This document shows, piece by piece, positions 40,001-48,352 of a DNA stretch of 64,000 nt; position 1 is the first letter of the stretch; each line of letters begins with the position of its first letter. Made by a program: the position numbers and the translations under genes. This DNA is from Pseudomonas batumici (GTDB lineage Bacteria; Pseudomonadota; Gammaproteobacteria; Pseudomonadales; Pseudomonadaceae), in the NCBI RefSeq assembly GCF_000820515.1, contig NZ_JXDG01000035.1, positions 62,001 to 126,000 of the forward strand. The letters are read 5' to 3'. A model generated the notes under the pieces. That model saw only the letters and a list, made by a program, of their open reading frames with translations, had not been told where the DNA came from and did not search any database.

Positions 40001-40152
40001 GGCTGGCGGTTTCGCAACTGCTGACGCTCTATACCACGCCGGTGGTCTACCTGTGGTTCGACCGGTTGCGCGGGCAGAAAAAGACGCGCGACGAAGGCGA
40101 GCCGAATGGGATTCAAGCGGGGAATGAGTCGACGCTAAGCGCGCAGAAGTGA
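37033..40152 (+). CDS. RND multidrug efflux pump (HAE1 family, MdtB/MdtC-like)
   Basis: A 1039-aa inner-membrane pump with 12 predicted TM helices and two large periplasmic loops. The proton-relay Asp-Asp is seen in AVGFVVDDAIVVMENIVRHLEMG of TM4, and the TM10-11 region reads GIVKKNAIMIVDFTLEAER. The product resembles MdtB/MdtC/MuxB pumps, which usually act as heteromeric pairs, but only one pump gene is present, so it should work as a homotrimer. Substrates may include bile salts, beta-lactams such as aztreonam, or plant phenolics. A strong hairpin follows its stop. Confidence 0.94.
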   Translation: MNLLAGLIQRRTGLCLLALGMMLLGIVAYFQLPVAPLPTVDFPTIQVTAKLSGASAETMATSVATPLERAFAAVPQVTSMTSSSSSGKTQIVLQFDLSRNIDGAAQDVQTAINTASATLPKTMTSAPTFNKVNPAEFTVLSLALTSPTRTLPELDRYADNYLAQRLSQMPGVGLVDFHGEQKPAVRIQIDPDALAARGLTLEEVRSIVGLSTLDQPKGNLNGEYRSLTLDATDQLLDPKGYREMVVAYKAGVPIKLGDLGRVIDGAEDTQQAAGIDGQPTVIVDIHKQPGFNVLSTIANIKASLPNLTASLPRDVQVQVVGDRTQTINASVNDVQFTLLLSIALVVVVIFVFLRKATATLIPTLTIPLSLVATFAVMYLLGYSLDNLSIMGLAIAVGFVVDDAIVVMENIVRHLEMGKSRIQAAVDGLREVGFTIVSMTVSLIAVFLPILLMGGIVGRLMREFAVTVSVAILMSGIVSLTVTPMLCAWLLKPEHDSRPSRFGDACEAVYNRIHEGYRRSLEWVLDHQRLTLAVAVATFVATAMLYLYIPKGFFPQQDTGLVQGVAEAASDISPVAMRQQVARLADIVSADPAVAKVYFWIGPNPTVSQGKVMVNLKPFDQRSASAQQVIARLQPALDKVQGIKLFLQANQDIQIGGRASKTQYQYTLQDPDSQELDHWSGVLLERLKQLPQLRNVTSDQQRAAPQATLVIDRPSAARLGVNVQAIDDVLYDAFGQRQVATMFTQLDQNHVILELDPHWQMSIETLKHLYVRSTTGAMVPLDMLASIRNELAPIIINHQGVFPAITLSFDLAPGQALSDAVNAIEKASLAVGLPDTVSGSFQGTAQAFKDSLKSQPWLILAAILTVYIVLGVLYENAIHPLTIISTLPSAGFGALLALIICGQDLSVLGMIGIILLIGIVKKNAIMIVDFTLEAERGGMAPREAVHEACLLRLRPILMTSLAALLGAVPLAFGHGAGSELRQPLGIAIVGGLAVSQLLTLYTTPVVYLWFDRLRGQKKTRDEGEPNGIQAGNESTLSAQK

Positions 40153-40168
40153 AGTCGGCGTGAAGGCC

Positions 40169-40197
40169 CGGTCACGAAAGAGGAGCGTTCGTGACCG
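40169..40197 (+). terminator. Hairpin at the end of the RND operon
   Basis: CGGTCACGAA and TTCGTGACCG form a perfect 10-bp stem with a 9-base loop, 17 bp after the pump stop codon. No T-run follows. Confidence 0.65.
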
Positions 40198-40323
40198 TGT
40201 GGTCATTCGTCGGAACCTTGGGTCAGCGTCTGCGAATTTTTGTCGGTCGTCTACTCTCAATGTTTTTGAAGCCGCCGGGTGTTTTCCCTGGTGGGGATCG
40301 ATGATGTCGAGCAGGAGATAGCC

Positions 40324-40530
40324 ATGAAGGATGCGTACATTTACGACAACGGGGATGAGTTTCCGATCAACAATCGGCTGCGTTGCGGCCAGACGGCCTA
40401 CGTGGCGGAGTTTGGCGGGGAGCCGCCAGTTGAGGAGTCCTCGGCCAAGGCGGTGAAGCCCGTGTCGACGCTGCTGGTCAAGCAACCCTATTTTCCCAAG
40501 GCCAAACCGCGTCTGCATAAACAGGCCTGA
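40324..40530 (+). CDS. Small hypothetical protein (68 aa)
   Basis: A 68-aa soluble protein beginning MKDAYIYDNGDEFPINNRLR. An AGGAGA site 7 bases upstream of the ATG at 40324 supports translation from there rather than from 40279. It has an acidic N-terminal half and a basic Lys/Pro-rich tail (PYFPKAKPRLHKQA). No family was recognised with confidence. It stands alone between the RND operon's hairpin and a REP element. Confidence 0.55.
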   Translation: MKDAYIYDNGDEFPINNRLRCGQTAYVAEFGGEPPVEESSAKAVKPVSTLLVKQPYFPKAKPRLHKQA

Positions 40531-40572
40531 CTAAACCCAAATGTCGTTCAGCCAGGGCTGAACACGATCCCC

Positions 40573-40661
40573 TGTAGGAGCCGGCTTGCTGGCGATGCGA
40601 TCTGACGGTCGACATCGTCGTCGCCTGGAAAACCGCTATCGCCAGCAAGCCGGCTCCTACA
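40573..40661. repeat. REP/REPIN pair
   Basis: TGTAGGAGCCGGCTTGCTGG and its inverted copy ending GCCGGCTCCTACA enclose an ~90-bp palindrome between the small hypothetical gene and the MalY-like gene. Confidence 0.85.
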
Positions 40662-40690
40662 GGTCAGGTGGTGTTTTCAGCCTCGCGGTT

Positions 40691-41839
40691 TCAGCGCCGA
40701 CGCAAACTCTGCTCCATCCGACTGATGCCTTCCTCCAGCAACGCCCGCGGGCAGCCGAAATTCAAGCGGACGAACTGCTGGGCGTCGTCGGCGAATTCGA
40801 CCCCGGCACTCAACCCCACCTTGGCCTCTTCCAGGAAGAACCGGTACGGGTCCGCCAGGCCCAATGCGCTGCAATCCAGCCAGGCCAGGTAAGTGCCCTG
40901 CATCGGCTGCAGGACCACGCCCGGCAGGCGGGTCGCCACGGCGTGTTGCAGGTAGTCGCGGTTGGCCTGCAGGTACTCGATCAGCGCCTTGAGCCACGCT
41001 CCGCACTCGGTGTAGGCGGTGCAGGTCGCTTCCAGCCCCAGGACGTTGACGCTGTCGACCATCCCGGCGCGGGCGGCGTTGAAGCGCTCACGCAGCGCCG
41101 GGTCCTGGACGATGGCGTAGGCGGTCTTCAAGCCGGCGATGTTATAGGCCTTGCTCGCCGACATCAGGGTGATGCTGTGCTTGGCGATCTCGGGGCTCAG
41201 CGAGGCGATCGGCACATGGCGACGGCCGTCGAAGCAGAGGTCGGCGTGGATTTCGTCGCTGATGATCAGCGCACCCTGTTCCAGGCAGATGTCCGCCACC
41301 TGTTGCAGTTCTTCCCGGGGGTAGACCTTGCCCAGCGGGTTGTGCGGGTTGCTCAGCAGCAGCGCGCCGCCGCCCTGCAAGGCGTCGCGCAGGGCGCCGA
41401 ACGGCGTGACGTAGTCACCCCGGGCATCGCGGTCGAACGCCAGCTCGACTTTCGGCAGGTTCCAGTGGCCCGGCGCCAGGCGCAGCGGGCGGTAGTTCGG
41501 TGTCTGCACCACGACGTTCTGGCCCGGTTGCACGAAGGCGTGCAGGGCCATGTTGAAACCCGGCTCGACCCCCGGCAGGAAAATCAGCTCCTGGGGCTGC
41601 ACCCGCCAGGCGTACTTGGCCCAGAGGTCGGCGACGATGGCCTGGCGCAGGGTGTCCTGGGCCACGCTGTAACCCAGTTGCGGATGTTCCAGGCGCTTGT
41701 GCAGGGCCTGGGTGATCGCGTCCGCCACCGGCAGGTCCATGTCGGCCACCCACATGGGCAGGACATCGGCCGGGTAGCGGCTCCATTTGGTGCTGCCGGT
41801 GTTGTGGCGGTCGATCAGCGTGTCGAAATCGAAGGTCAT
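40691..41839 (-). CDS. PLP-dependent MalY/PatB-family cystathionine beta-lyase-like aminotransferase
   Basis: A 382-aa fold-type I PLP enzyme. N-terminal WSRYPADVLPMWVADMDLPVAD is typical of MalY/PatB, and the PLP lysine is in LMSASKAYNIAGLK. LLSNPHNPLGKVYPREEL contains the PLP-ring Asn region. Enzymes of this group cleave cystathionine or cysteine S-conjugates to homocysteine or thiols, ammonia and pyruvate, or act as transaminases. Monocistronic, flanked by a REP on its 3' side. The substrate is not defined by sequence. Confidence 0.88.
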   Translation of the reverse strand: MTFDFDTLIDRHNTGSTKWSRYPADVLPMWVADMDLPVADAITQALHKRLEHPQLGYSVAQDTLRQAIVADLWAKYAWRVQPQELIFLPGVEPGFNMALHAFVQPGQNVVVQTPNYRPLRLAPGHWNLPKVELAFDRDARGDYVTPFGALRDALQGGGALLLSNPHNPLGKVYPREELQQVADICLEQGALIISDEIHADLCFDGRRHVPIASLSPEIAKHSITLMSASKAYNIAGLKTAYAIVQDPALRERFNAARAGMVDSVNVLGLEATCTAYTECGAWLKALIEYLQANRDYLQHAVATRLPGVVLQPMQGTYLAWLDCSALGLADPYRFFLEEAKVGLSAGVEFADDAQQFVRLNFGCPRALLEEGISRMEQSLRRR

Positions 41840-41943
41840 GCTGGCGGTAAGTCTCGAAAGAAATCCCCGAAGTCGTCGGGTGTTCGTGGCCTGAAAGGCG
41901 GTGGCGGGCAGGGGCCCGGCTTACGTCGTCCGGGACGCCCAGT

Positions 41944-43524
41944 CTATCCGTTCGCGTCGTCCGGTGGCATGTCCTGATCGGCGTGGACCACGCGATTGCG
42001 CCCGCTTTCCTTGGCCCGGTAGAGGGCCTGGTCGGCTTCCTTGAGCACCAGCGCCACGGTCTTGCGCGCCTGGGGCCAACTGGCCACGCCCAGGGACACG
42101 GTGACCGGGATGCCGTTCGGGCTTTCGGTATAGGCCATCGCCGCGCGCAAACGCTCGGCCACCTGGATCGCCTGGCTCGGTGGGGTACCGGGCAACAGCA
42201 TCAGGAACTCCTCGCCGCCGTGGCGGCAGAGCACGTCGCTTTCCCGGGAGTGGCGGCGCATCTGCTGGGCCAGGTGTTGCAGCACCAGGTCGCCGGCGCT
42301 GTGCCCGTAGCTGTCGTTGACCTGCTTGAAGTGGTCGATGTCCAGGGCGAGCACCGAGAAGGGCTGCCGGCGGTTTTCCCAGTCTTCGAGGATCAACTGC
42401 AGGCCGCGTCGGTTGGTCAGGCCGGTCAGCGGGTCGGTGACGTTTTCCTGATTGAGCCGGCCCAGTTGCTGGTGCAGCGACATCAGGGCCTTTTGCATGG
42501 CGTTCTTGAGCTGGGCGGCCTCGTAATACCAGGCCCTCACCTTGCTGACCGACTGGGCGGCGGTGGAGGAGCCCCAATACTGGGTGGAGTTGGCCAGTTG
42601 CCAGAGGGGTTTGGTGATCAGCGTCGAAATCCACCAGATGCCCAGCAGCGACAGCAGCAACAGCGGCACGGCATAACCGGCGACCTCCAGCATCAGTCGT
42701 TGCAGGCCCTCCAGGGTGACGGCGGTGGGGCGCTGGCTGATCACGCCCCAGCCGATTCGCGGCACCGGCGCATAGCCGGTGAGCATGTCGATGCCCTGGG
42801 AGTTGTTCAACTGCAGGCTGCCGGTCTGGCCGGCGATCACGGCGTCGATGGCCGGGTTGCCCTTGACCACGTCGCCCACCCGCGTCGGGTCCTGGTGATA
42901 GATCAGCCGGCCCTGGGTGTCGACCACATAGAGGTAGGTGCCGTCGCGGTAATACTGTTCGCCCAGCAGCGAGTGCAGGATGTTTGGTTCGTTGAGGTAG
43001 ATCCCGGCGCCCAGGTAGCCGAGGTAGTTGCCGTCGGCGTCGAAGACCGGATGCGAGATCTGGATCATCAGGTGGTTGCTGGAGCCGATATAGGGCTGCG
43101 AGATATTCGGCTGGCGCCGCGAAGTGGCCTGGCGGAAGCCTTCGCTGCTGGAAAAGGTGCCCGTCAGGTTCATGTAGCTGGGGGACGCTGCGATGATCTT
43201 GCCGTCCGCGCGGATGACCGTCACGGAGTTGAAGCTGTTGGTCTCGCGGCGCAGCCGGTGGGTCTCCTGCCACAGTTTTTCCGGCTGGTCCCAGATCTCG
43301 GGGAGCAGTGCGGCGCTGAAGGCCAGTTGTTGCTGGGTCAACTTGAGGAAGTTTTCGGTGGTGCTGGCCAGCTTCACGGCATAGATCCGATTGGCTTCCA
43401 GGGTCTGTGCCATCAGGAAGTTGCGCTGGGTCTGGTAGCTGGCGAAGAAAAGGTTACCGGCGGTCAGGGTGACGACGGAAAGCGACAGCAACAGGATCAA
43501 GCGGCGGAGGTCGATGCGTGGCAT
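41944..43524 (-). CDS. Membrane diguanylate cyclase with periplasmic dCache sensor
   Basis: A 526-aa protein. TM1 is at residues ~8-28, a large periplasmic Cache sensor ~30-275 and TM2 ~280-300 (AVPLLLLSLLGIWWIST). The GGDEF domain (~360-520) has the active site RHGGEEFLMLL. Five residues before GGEEF lies RESD, an intact RxxD inhibitory site, so the enzyme should make cyclic di-GMP and be product-inhibited. Cache sensors bind small organic ligands such as amino acids or carboxylates. Likely affects biofilm and motility decisions. Monocistronic. Confidence 0.93.
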   Translation of the reverse strand: MPRIDLRRLILLLSLSVVTLTAGNLFFASYQTQRNFLMAQTLEANRIYAVKLASTTENFLKLTQQQLAFSAALLPEIWDQPEKLWQETHRLRRETNSFNSVTVIRADGKIIAASPSYMNLTGTFSSSEGFRQATSRRQPNISQPYIGSSNHLMIQISHPVFDADGNYLGYLGAGIYLNEPNILHSLLGEQYYRDGTYLYVVDTQGRLIYHQDPTRVGDVVKGNPAIDAVIAGQTGSLQLNNSQGIDMLTGYAPVPRIGWGVISQRPTAVTLEGLQRLMLEVAGYAVPLLLLSLLGIWWISTLITKPLWQLANSTQYWGSSTAAQSVSKVRAWYYEAAQLKNAMQKALMSLHQQLGRLNQENVTDPLTGLTNRRGLQLILEDWENRRQPFSVLALDIDHFKQVNDSYGHSAGDLVLQHLAQQMRRHSRESDVLCRHGGEEFLMLLPGTPPSQAIQVAERLRAAMAYTESPNGIPVTVSLGVASWPQARKTVALVLKEADQALYRAKESGRNRVVHADQDMPPDDANG

Positions 43525-43632
43525 GGATTTCTTATGAAAATGATGGCGAGGCCGGGCAGCCTATTGGCAATGATAGATCAGAGCGCCCGGCAGCCCTAGC
43601 CCAGGCATGAAAAACCCGTGCCAGCACTGACC

Positions 43633-43732
43633 TGTAGGAGCCAGCTTGCTGGCGATGGACTTCAACGATGACGCGGGGTACCTGGATATCCGCGGTGTTC
43701 TTGCGTTCATCGCCAGCAAGCTGGCTCCTACA
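43633..43732. repeat. REP/REPIN pair
   Basis: TGTAGGAGCCAGCTTGCTGG at the left and CCAGCAAGCTGGCTCCTACA at the right form a 100-bp palindromic pair between the cyclase gene and the convergently placed dehydrogenase 3' end. Confidence 0.85.
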
Positions 43733-43757
43733 GGTTTGAATCGTACCCCTGGGGGCT

Positions 43758-45383
43758 TCAGAAGATGTAGTCGGTGGTCAGGAAGGTCGACTCGCGGTGA
43801 CGGATGATATCGCTGATCAGCGCCTTGTTGCCGTCCTGGAACCGGGTCGCCACCAGGGTGCGGATCGAGAACACCCGCAGCGCATCATGCACCGAGAGCG
43901 TGCCTTCGGCCGAGTTCTTGCGCCCGTTGAACGGGTAGGTGTCCGGGCCACGCTGGCACTGGGCATTGATGTTGATCCGCCCGACCTGGTTGGCGAAGGT
44001 GTCCACCAGCCGGCCGACCTGGGCGGGATCGGTGCCGAAAATGCTCAACTGCTGGCCGAAGTCCGACTCCAGCACATAGTCGATCACGGTTTCCAGGTCA
44101 CGGTAGGGCACGATGGGCACCACCGGGCCGAACTGCTCCTCCTGGTACACGCGCATCCCGGCATTCACCGGGTACAGCACCGCCGGATAGAAGAACGAGG
44201 CCCGGGTCTGGCCACCCCCGGGATTGATCACCGCGGCCCCCTTGGCCTGGGCATCGGCCACCAGGGCATTGAGGTAGTCGACCTTGCCGGCTTCCGGCAG
44301 TGGCGTCAGGGACACGCCGTTTTCCCAGGGCATGCCCGGTACCAGGCTGTGCACCTTGCGGTTGAATTTCTCGATGAAACCTTCGACCACGTCCTCATGC
44401 ACGAACAGGATCTTCAGCGCGGTGCAGCGCTGGCCGTTGAACGACAACGAACCGGTGACGCACTCGTTGACCGCGTTGTCCAGGTCGACCTCGGGCAGCA
44501 CGATGGCCGGATTCTTCGCATCCAGGCCCAGGGCGGCGCGCAGGCGGTGAGGCCGGGGATGGAGTTTCTTCAGGTCGCTGGCGGCCTTGTTGGTGCCGAT
44601 GAAGGCGAAGATATCGATCTTGCCGCTGGCCATCAGGGCGCTGACGGTTTCCCGGCCGCTGCCATAGATCACGTTGATCACCCCGGCCGGGAAGCTGTCG
44701 CGGAAGGCTTCCAGCAGGGGGCGGATCAGCAGCACGCCGAGCTTGGCCGGCTTGAACACCACGGTGTTGCCCATGATCAGCGCCGGGATCAGGGTGGTGA
44801 AGGTTTCGTTCAGCGGGTAGTTGTAGGGGCCCATGCACAGCGCCACGCCCATGGGCACGCGGCGGATCTGGCCGAGGGTGTCCTGCTCCAGCTCGAAGCG
44901 GCTGGAGCGGCGGTCGAGTTCCTTCAAGGCGTTGATGGTGTCGACGATGTAGTCGCAGGTGCGGTCGAATTCCTTCTCGGAGTCCTTGAGGTTCTTGCCG
45001 ATCTCCCACATCAGCAGCTTGACCACCGCCTCGCGCTGCTCGCGCATGCGCCGCAGAAAGGCTTCGACATGCTGGATGCGCTCGGCCACGCGCATCGTCG
45101 GCCATTCGCCCTGGCCCCGGTCGTAGGCGTGGACCGCGGCGTCGAGGGCGCCGAGGGCGGTCTCGGCATCCAGCAGCGGGGTGCTGCCGAGGATCACCTG
45201 TTCATCGCCGTTGGCGGTGGCGAGGTACACCGGGCTGCGCACCTGGGCCAGCGGGCCGTGCCAGGTGCGCAAGGTGCCGTTGACCAGGTATTCGCGCTGT
45301 TCCAGCTGGCCTTCGAAGCGATATTTTTCCGGAATGTCCGCCGCGGCGGGGAACAGTGAGTCGAGCAGCTGCTGGTCGGTCAT
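43758..45383 (-). CDS. NADP-dependent glyceraldehyde-3-phosphate dehydrogenase (GapN-like aldehyde dehydrogenase)
   Basis: A 541-aa aldehyde dehydrogenase. The Rossmann segment RRVPMGVALCMGPYNYPLNETFTTLIPALIMGN and catalytic Cys in SFNGQRCTALKILFVHEDVV match the long GapN-like group of Pseudomonas, longer than the ~475-aa Gram-positive GapN. The expected reaction is irreversible oxidation of glyceraldehyde-3-phosphate to 3-phosphoglycerate with NADPH formation, which bypasses ATP production. The extra ~60 N-terminal residues are a feature of this subgroup. Monocistronic. Confidence 0.85.
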   Translation of the reverse strand: MTDQQLLDSLFPAAADIPEKYRFEGQLEQREYLVNGTLRTWHGPLAQVRSPVYLATANGDEQVILGSTPLLDAETALGALDAAVHAYDRGQGEWPTMRVAERIQHVEAFLRRMREQREAVVKLLMWEIGKNLKDSEKEFDRTCDYIVDTINALKELDRRSSRFELEQDTLGQIRRVPMGVALCMGPYNYPLNETFTTLIPALIMGNTVVFKPAKLGVLLIRPLLEAFRDSFPAGVINVIYGSGRETVSALMASGKIDIFAFIGTNKAASDLKKLHPRPHRLRAALGLDAKNPAIVLPEVDLDNAVNECVTGSLSFNGQRCTALKILFVHEDVVEGFIEKFNRKVHSLVPGMPWENGVSLTPLPEAGKVDYLNALVADAQAKGAAVINPGGGQTRASFFYPAVLYPVNAGMRVYQEEQFGPVVPIVPYRDLETVIDYVLESDFGQQLSIFGTDPAQVGRLVDTFANQVGRININAQCQRGPDTYPFNGRKNSAEGTLSVHDALRVFSIRTLVATRFQDGNKALISDIIRHRESTFLTTDYIF

Positions 45384-45561
45384 GAGGCTATCACCCTGTC
45401 TGATGGGAAAGGACGCTGAAACGCTTCAGTGCTTGAGCCTGTTTTATCACGAAACAGCTTAGTCCCGTCCAGCGCAAACGACAGGCTGGTGTGCCGGCGG
45501 TTGAAGCCTGTCCGTGCTGGCCGCAGAATGGTGTTCATTTTTCATTTTCAAGGCGACCTTC

Positions 45562-46191
45562 ATGACGCTGGCAACGTTGCTCCTGTTCCTGATCAGCTCG
45601 GCGGCGATCATCGCCATGCCCGGCCCGACGGTGCTGCTGGCTTTGCACAATGGTTCCAATCACGGCGTACGGGCGGCGGCCTGGGGCATGGGCGGGGCGG
45701 TGCTGGCCGATGCGCTGTTGGTGACGGCGGTGGCCTGTGGCCTGGGGATCCTGCTGCAGGCCAGCGAGACGCTGTTCCAGGCGGTGAAGTGGGTGGGGGC
45801 GGCTTATCTGGTCTGGCTGGGCTGGAAAATGCTGCGTTCGACCGGGACCTTGGCCGAACTGCCGGCCCAGCAGGGTTCGAACCGCTCCATCGGTTTGTTC
45901 ATGCGCTGTTTCGTGGTGGCGCTGACCAATCCCAAGGCGTTGCTGTTCATGTCGGCATTCCTGCCGCAGTTCATCGACAGCACGCAGCCGCAGCTGCCGC
46001 AATATGCCGCGCTGGCCGGGGTGCTGACGTTGCTCAATGTCAGCATCATGCTGTTTTACGCGCTGTGCGGCGCGCGCTTGTTGAATCGGTTGCAGGGCGC
46101 GCATCTGCGGACGTTCAACCGGATGACCGGTGGCTTGCTGATGACCTTGGGCGGGGTGTTGGCGTTTTATCGGCGCGGCGCTTCGGCCTGA
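45562..46191 (+). CDS. LysE/RhtB-family amino acid exporter
   Basis: A 209-aa inner-membrane protein with six hydrophobic segments. The N-terminal AIIAMPGPTVLLALHNGSNHG and the following GAAYLVWLGWKMLR are diagnostic of the LysE/RhtB family. It exports amino acids or related metabolites such as homoserine lactone; the substrate is not evident. A GGCGAC region and the strong family N-terminus favour ATG 45562 over upstream starts. A perfect 11-bp hairpin lies between its stop and the convergent penicillin-binding protein gene. Confidence 0.87.
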   Translation: MTLATLLLFLISSAAIIAMPGPTVLLALHNGSNHGVRAAAWGMGGAVLADALLVTAVACGLGILLQASETLFQAVKWVGAAYLVWLGWKMLRSTGTLAELPAQQGSNRSIGLFMRCFVVALTNPKALLFMSAFLPQFIDSTQPQLPQYAALAGVLTLLNVSIMLFYALCGARLLNRLQGAHLRTFNRMTGGLLMTLGGVLAFYRRGASA

Positions 46192-46210
46192 CGGGCGGGA
46201 TTGTTGTTGA

Positions 46211-46241
46211 GGCCCCTTCGCCGCACCGCCGCGAAGGGGCC
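46211..46241. terminator. Bidirectional terminator hairpin
   Basis: GGCCCCTTCGC and GCGAAGGGGCC form a perfect 11-bp stem with a 9-base loop between two convergent genes. Confidence 0.75.
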
Positions 46242-46252
46242 AGTAGCCTTGA

Positions 46253-48145
46253 CTAAACCTTCGGATCCTCGTGCTGTTTGAGCGGATGCGCATATTCAGG
46301 CTTGAGCTTGCCGTCCTTGTCCAGCAGCCAGGCATCGAGAATCTCCCGCACCACGGGACCGGCCACCCGACCACCGGCCTCACCGTTCTCGATCATCACC
46401 GAAATCACGATCTGCGGGTCTTCCGCCGGGGCGAAGCCGACGAACAGGGCGTTGTCGCGATTACGCTCCGCGGTCTTCAGGCGGTCATAGCGCTCGCCCT
46501 GCTTGATCGCCACCACCTGCGCCGTGCCGCTCTTGCCGGCGATGCGGTACTGCGCACCCACCGCCGCCGCCCGGGCGATACCGCGCGGATCGTGCATCAC
46601 CAACTGCATGGCGTAGTTGACCTGCTCCCATTCCTTGGGGTCATGCAGCACGATATTGGGAATCGGGTGCTCGTCCACCGGCGCGACCTGGCCGATGCTC
46701 CGGGCCAGGTGCGGGCGATTCCACACGCCCTTGTTGGCGATCAGCGTGGTGGCCTGGGCCAGTTGCAGCGGGGTGACCTGCATGTAGCCCTGGCCGATGC
46801 CAAGGATCACCGTCTCGCCGGGGAACCAGGCCTGGCGCCGGGTCATGCGTTTCCACTCGCGTGACGGCATCAGTCCCGGTGCTTCCTCGAACATGTCCAG
46901 CGACACCTTCTGCCCGACGCCGAACTTGTTCAGGTAGTCGTGCAGGCGGTCGATGCCCAGCTTGTTCGCTAGGTCATAGAAGTAGGTGTCGTTGGAACGC
47001 ATGATCGCCGCGTTCAGGTCGACCCAGCCATCGCCGCTGTGGTTCCAGTTGCGGTATTTGTGCTCGACATTGGGCAACTGGAAATAACCGGGATCGAACA
47101 CCCGGGTGCTGGGGGAAATCACACCGCTGTCGAGGCCGGCGATGGCCACTTCCGGCTTGATGGTCGAGCCGGGCGCGTAGAGCCCGCGCAGGGCCCGGTT
47201 GAACAGCGGACGGTCGATGGAGTCGCGCAGGGCCGAATAATCCTTGGCGCGGATCCCGGTGACGAACAGGTTCGGATCGAAGCTTGGCTTGCTGACCATC
47301 GCCAACACGTCGCCGGTCTTCGGATCGATGGCCACCACCGAGCCACGGCGGTCGCCCAGGGCCTTCTCGGCGGCTTCCTGCAGATGGACATCCAGGCTCA
47401 GGACAATGTTCTTGCCGGGAATCGGATCGGTGTGCTTGAGCACCCGCATCACCCGGCCCTGGGCGTTGGTCTCGACTTCCTCGTAACCGACGTGGCCGTG
47501 CAGTTCGTTTTCGTAGAAGCGCTCGATGCCGGTCTTGCCGATGGACTGGGTGCCCCGGTATTCCACCGGGTCCAGCTGCTTGCTTTCCTTTTCGTTGATC
47601 CGTCCGACATAGCCCACCGAATGGGCGAAATGATCGCCCAGTGGGTAATGCCGGACGAACTGCGGCTCGACCTCGATGCCCGGCAGCTTGAACTCGTTCA
47701 CCGCCAGCAGGGCAATCTGCTGTTCGGTCAGTTCGTAGAGCAGGGTGACCGGCTCGAACGGGTGGCGCGACTGCTTGAGGATTTTGGCGAACATCGGCCG
47801 GTCTTCTTCCGGCAGATTGAGCACGCTCATCACCGTGTCCAGCACCTGGCCGACGTCACCGGCGCGTTCGCGGGTCAGGGTCATGTTGAAGCTGGGCTGG
47901 TTGTCGGCAAGCACTTCGCCGTTACGGTCGAAAATAAACCCGCGTTCAGGCGGGATCGGCAGGACGTGAACGCGGTTGTTTTCCGAGACGGTGGAGTTAT
48001 AGGAAAACTCGGTGACCTGCAGGAAATACAGGCGGCCAACCAGGCTGCCGGCCAGTGCCAGGACCAGGATGCCGCACGCCAGCAGGCGCTTGTTCACCAG
48101 GCGCTTTTCGTTCTCGTGATCCTTGATATGAATGGGATCGGACAT
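46253..48145 (-). CDS. mrdA: Penicillin-binding protein 2 (peptidoglycan transpeptidase)
   Basis: A 630-aa class B PBP. A single N-terminal TM anchor (LLACGILVLALAGSLVGRLYFL, ~20-42) is followed by the PBP dimerisation domain starting PPERGFIFDRNGEVLADN. The transpeptidase domain has catalytic SxxK in APGSTIKP, SxN in RSNDTYF and KSG in AGKSGTAQ. PBP2 cross-links wall during rod elongation with RodA. Here there is no rodA, rlpA or mreBCD next to it, unlike the usual mrdA locus, so this may be a second PBP2 paralogue. All catalytic motifs are intact. Confidence 0.9.
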   Translation of the reverse strand: MSDPIHIKDHENEKRLVNKRLLACGILVLALAGSLVGRLYFLQVTEFSYNSTVSENNRVHVLPIPPERGFIFDRNGEVLADNQPSFNMTLTRERAGDVGQVLDTVMSVLNLPEEDRPMFAKILKQSRHPFEPVTLLYELTEQQIALLAVNEFKLPGIEVEPQFVRHYPLGDHFAHSVGYVGRINEKESKQLDPVEYRGTQSIGKTGIERFYENELHGHVGYEEVETNAQGRVMRVLKHTDPIPGKNIVLSLDVHLQEAAEKALGDRRGSVVAIDPKTGDVLAMVSKPSFDPNLFVTGIRAKDYSALRDSIDRPLFNRALRGLYAPGSTIKPEVAIAGLDSGVISPSTRVFDPGYFQLPNVEHKYRNWNHSGDGWVDLNAAIMRSNDTYFYDLANKLGIDRLHDYLNKFGVGQKVSLDMFEEAPGLMPSREWKRMTRRQAWFPGETVILGIGQGYMQVTPLQLAQATTLIANKGVWNRPHLARSIGQVAPVDEHPIPNIVLHDPKEWEQVNYAMQLVMHDPRGIARAAAVGAQYRIAGKSGTAQVVAIKQGERYDRLKTAERNRDNALFVGFAPAEDPQIVISVMIENGEAGGRVAGPVVREILDAWLLDKDGKLKPEYAHPLKQHEDPKV

Positions 48146-48352
48146 CAGGAACCTGTCTTGTGCAAAGAAAATTGAATATGAAAAAGTCTGCTAAGACGAA
48201 AGATGCATAGGTGGCTATTTAAATCGGCGCACACGATACCAAGAAGCGCCGGATTTAGGGGCTTTATTGATGGGTAACCGCTAAAAGGTGGGCTCTGGGG
48301 AGGGTTCTCAGGCAGGGGCGGTTGTCCATCACAAGCGTTTGGTGACGGTGGA

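Noticed and set aside
38287..40116. 609-codon open frame on the minus strand inside the RND pump gene
   Set aside because: It is antisense to a clear HAE1 pump, has an Arg/Gln/His-rich low-complexity composition typical of a GC-rich shadow frame, and shows no family motif.
48145..48352. Small minus-strand gene between mrdA and the protease
   Set aside because: The candidate frame overlaps the protease gene out of frame, has no ribosome site, and a composition unlike real small proteins here.
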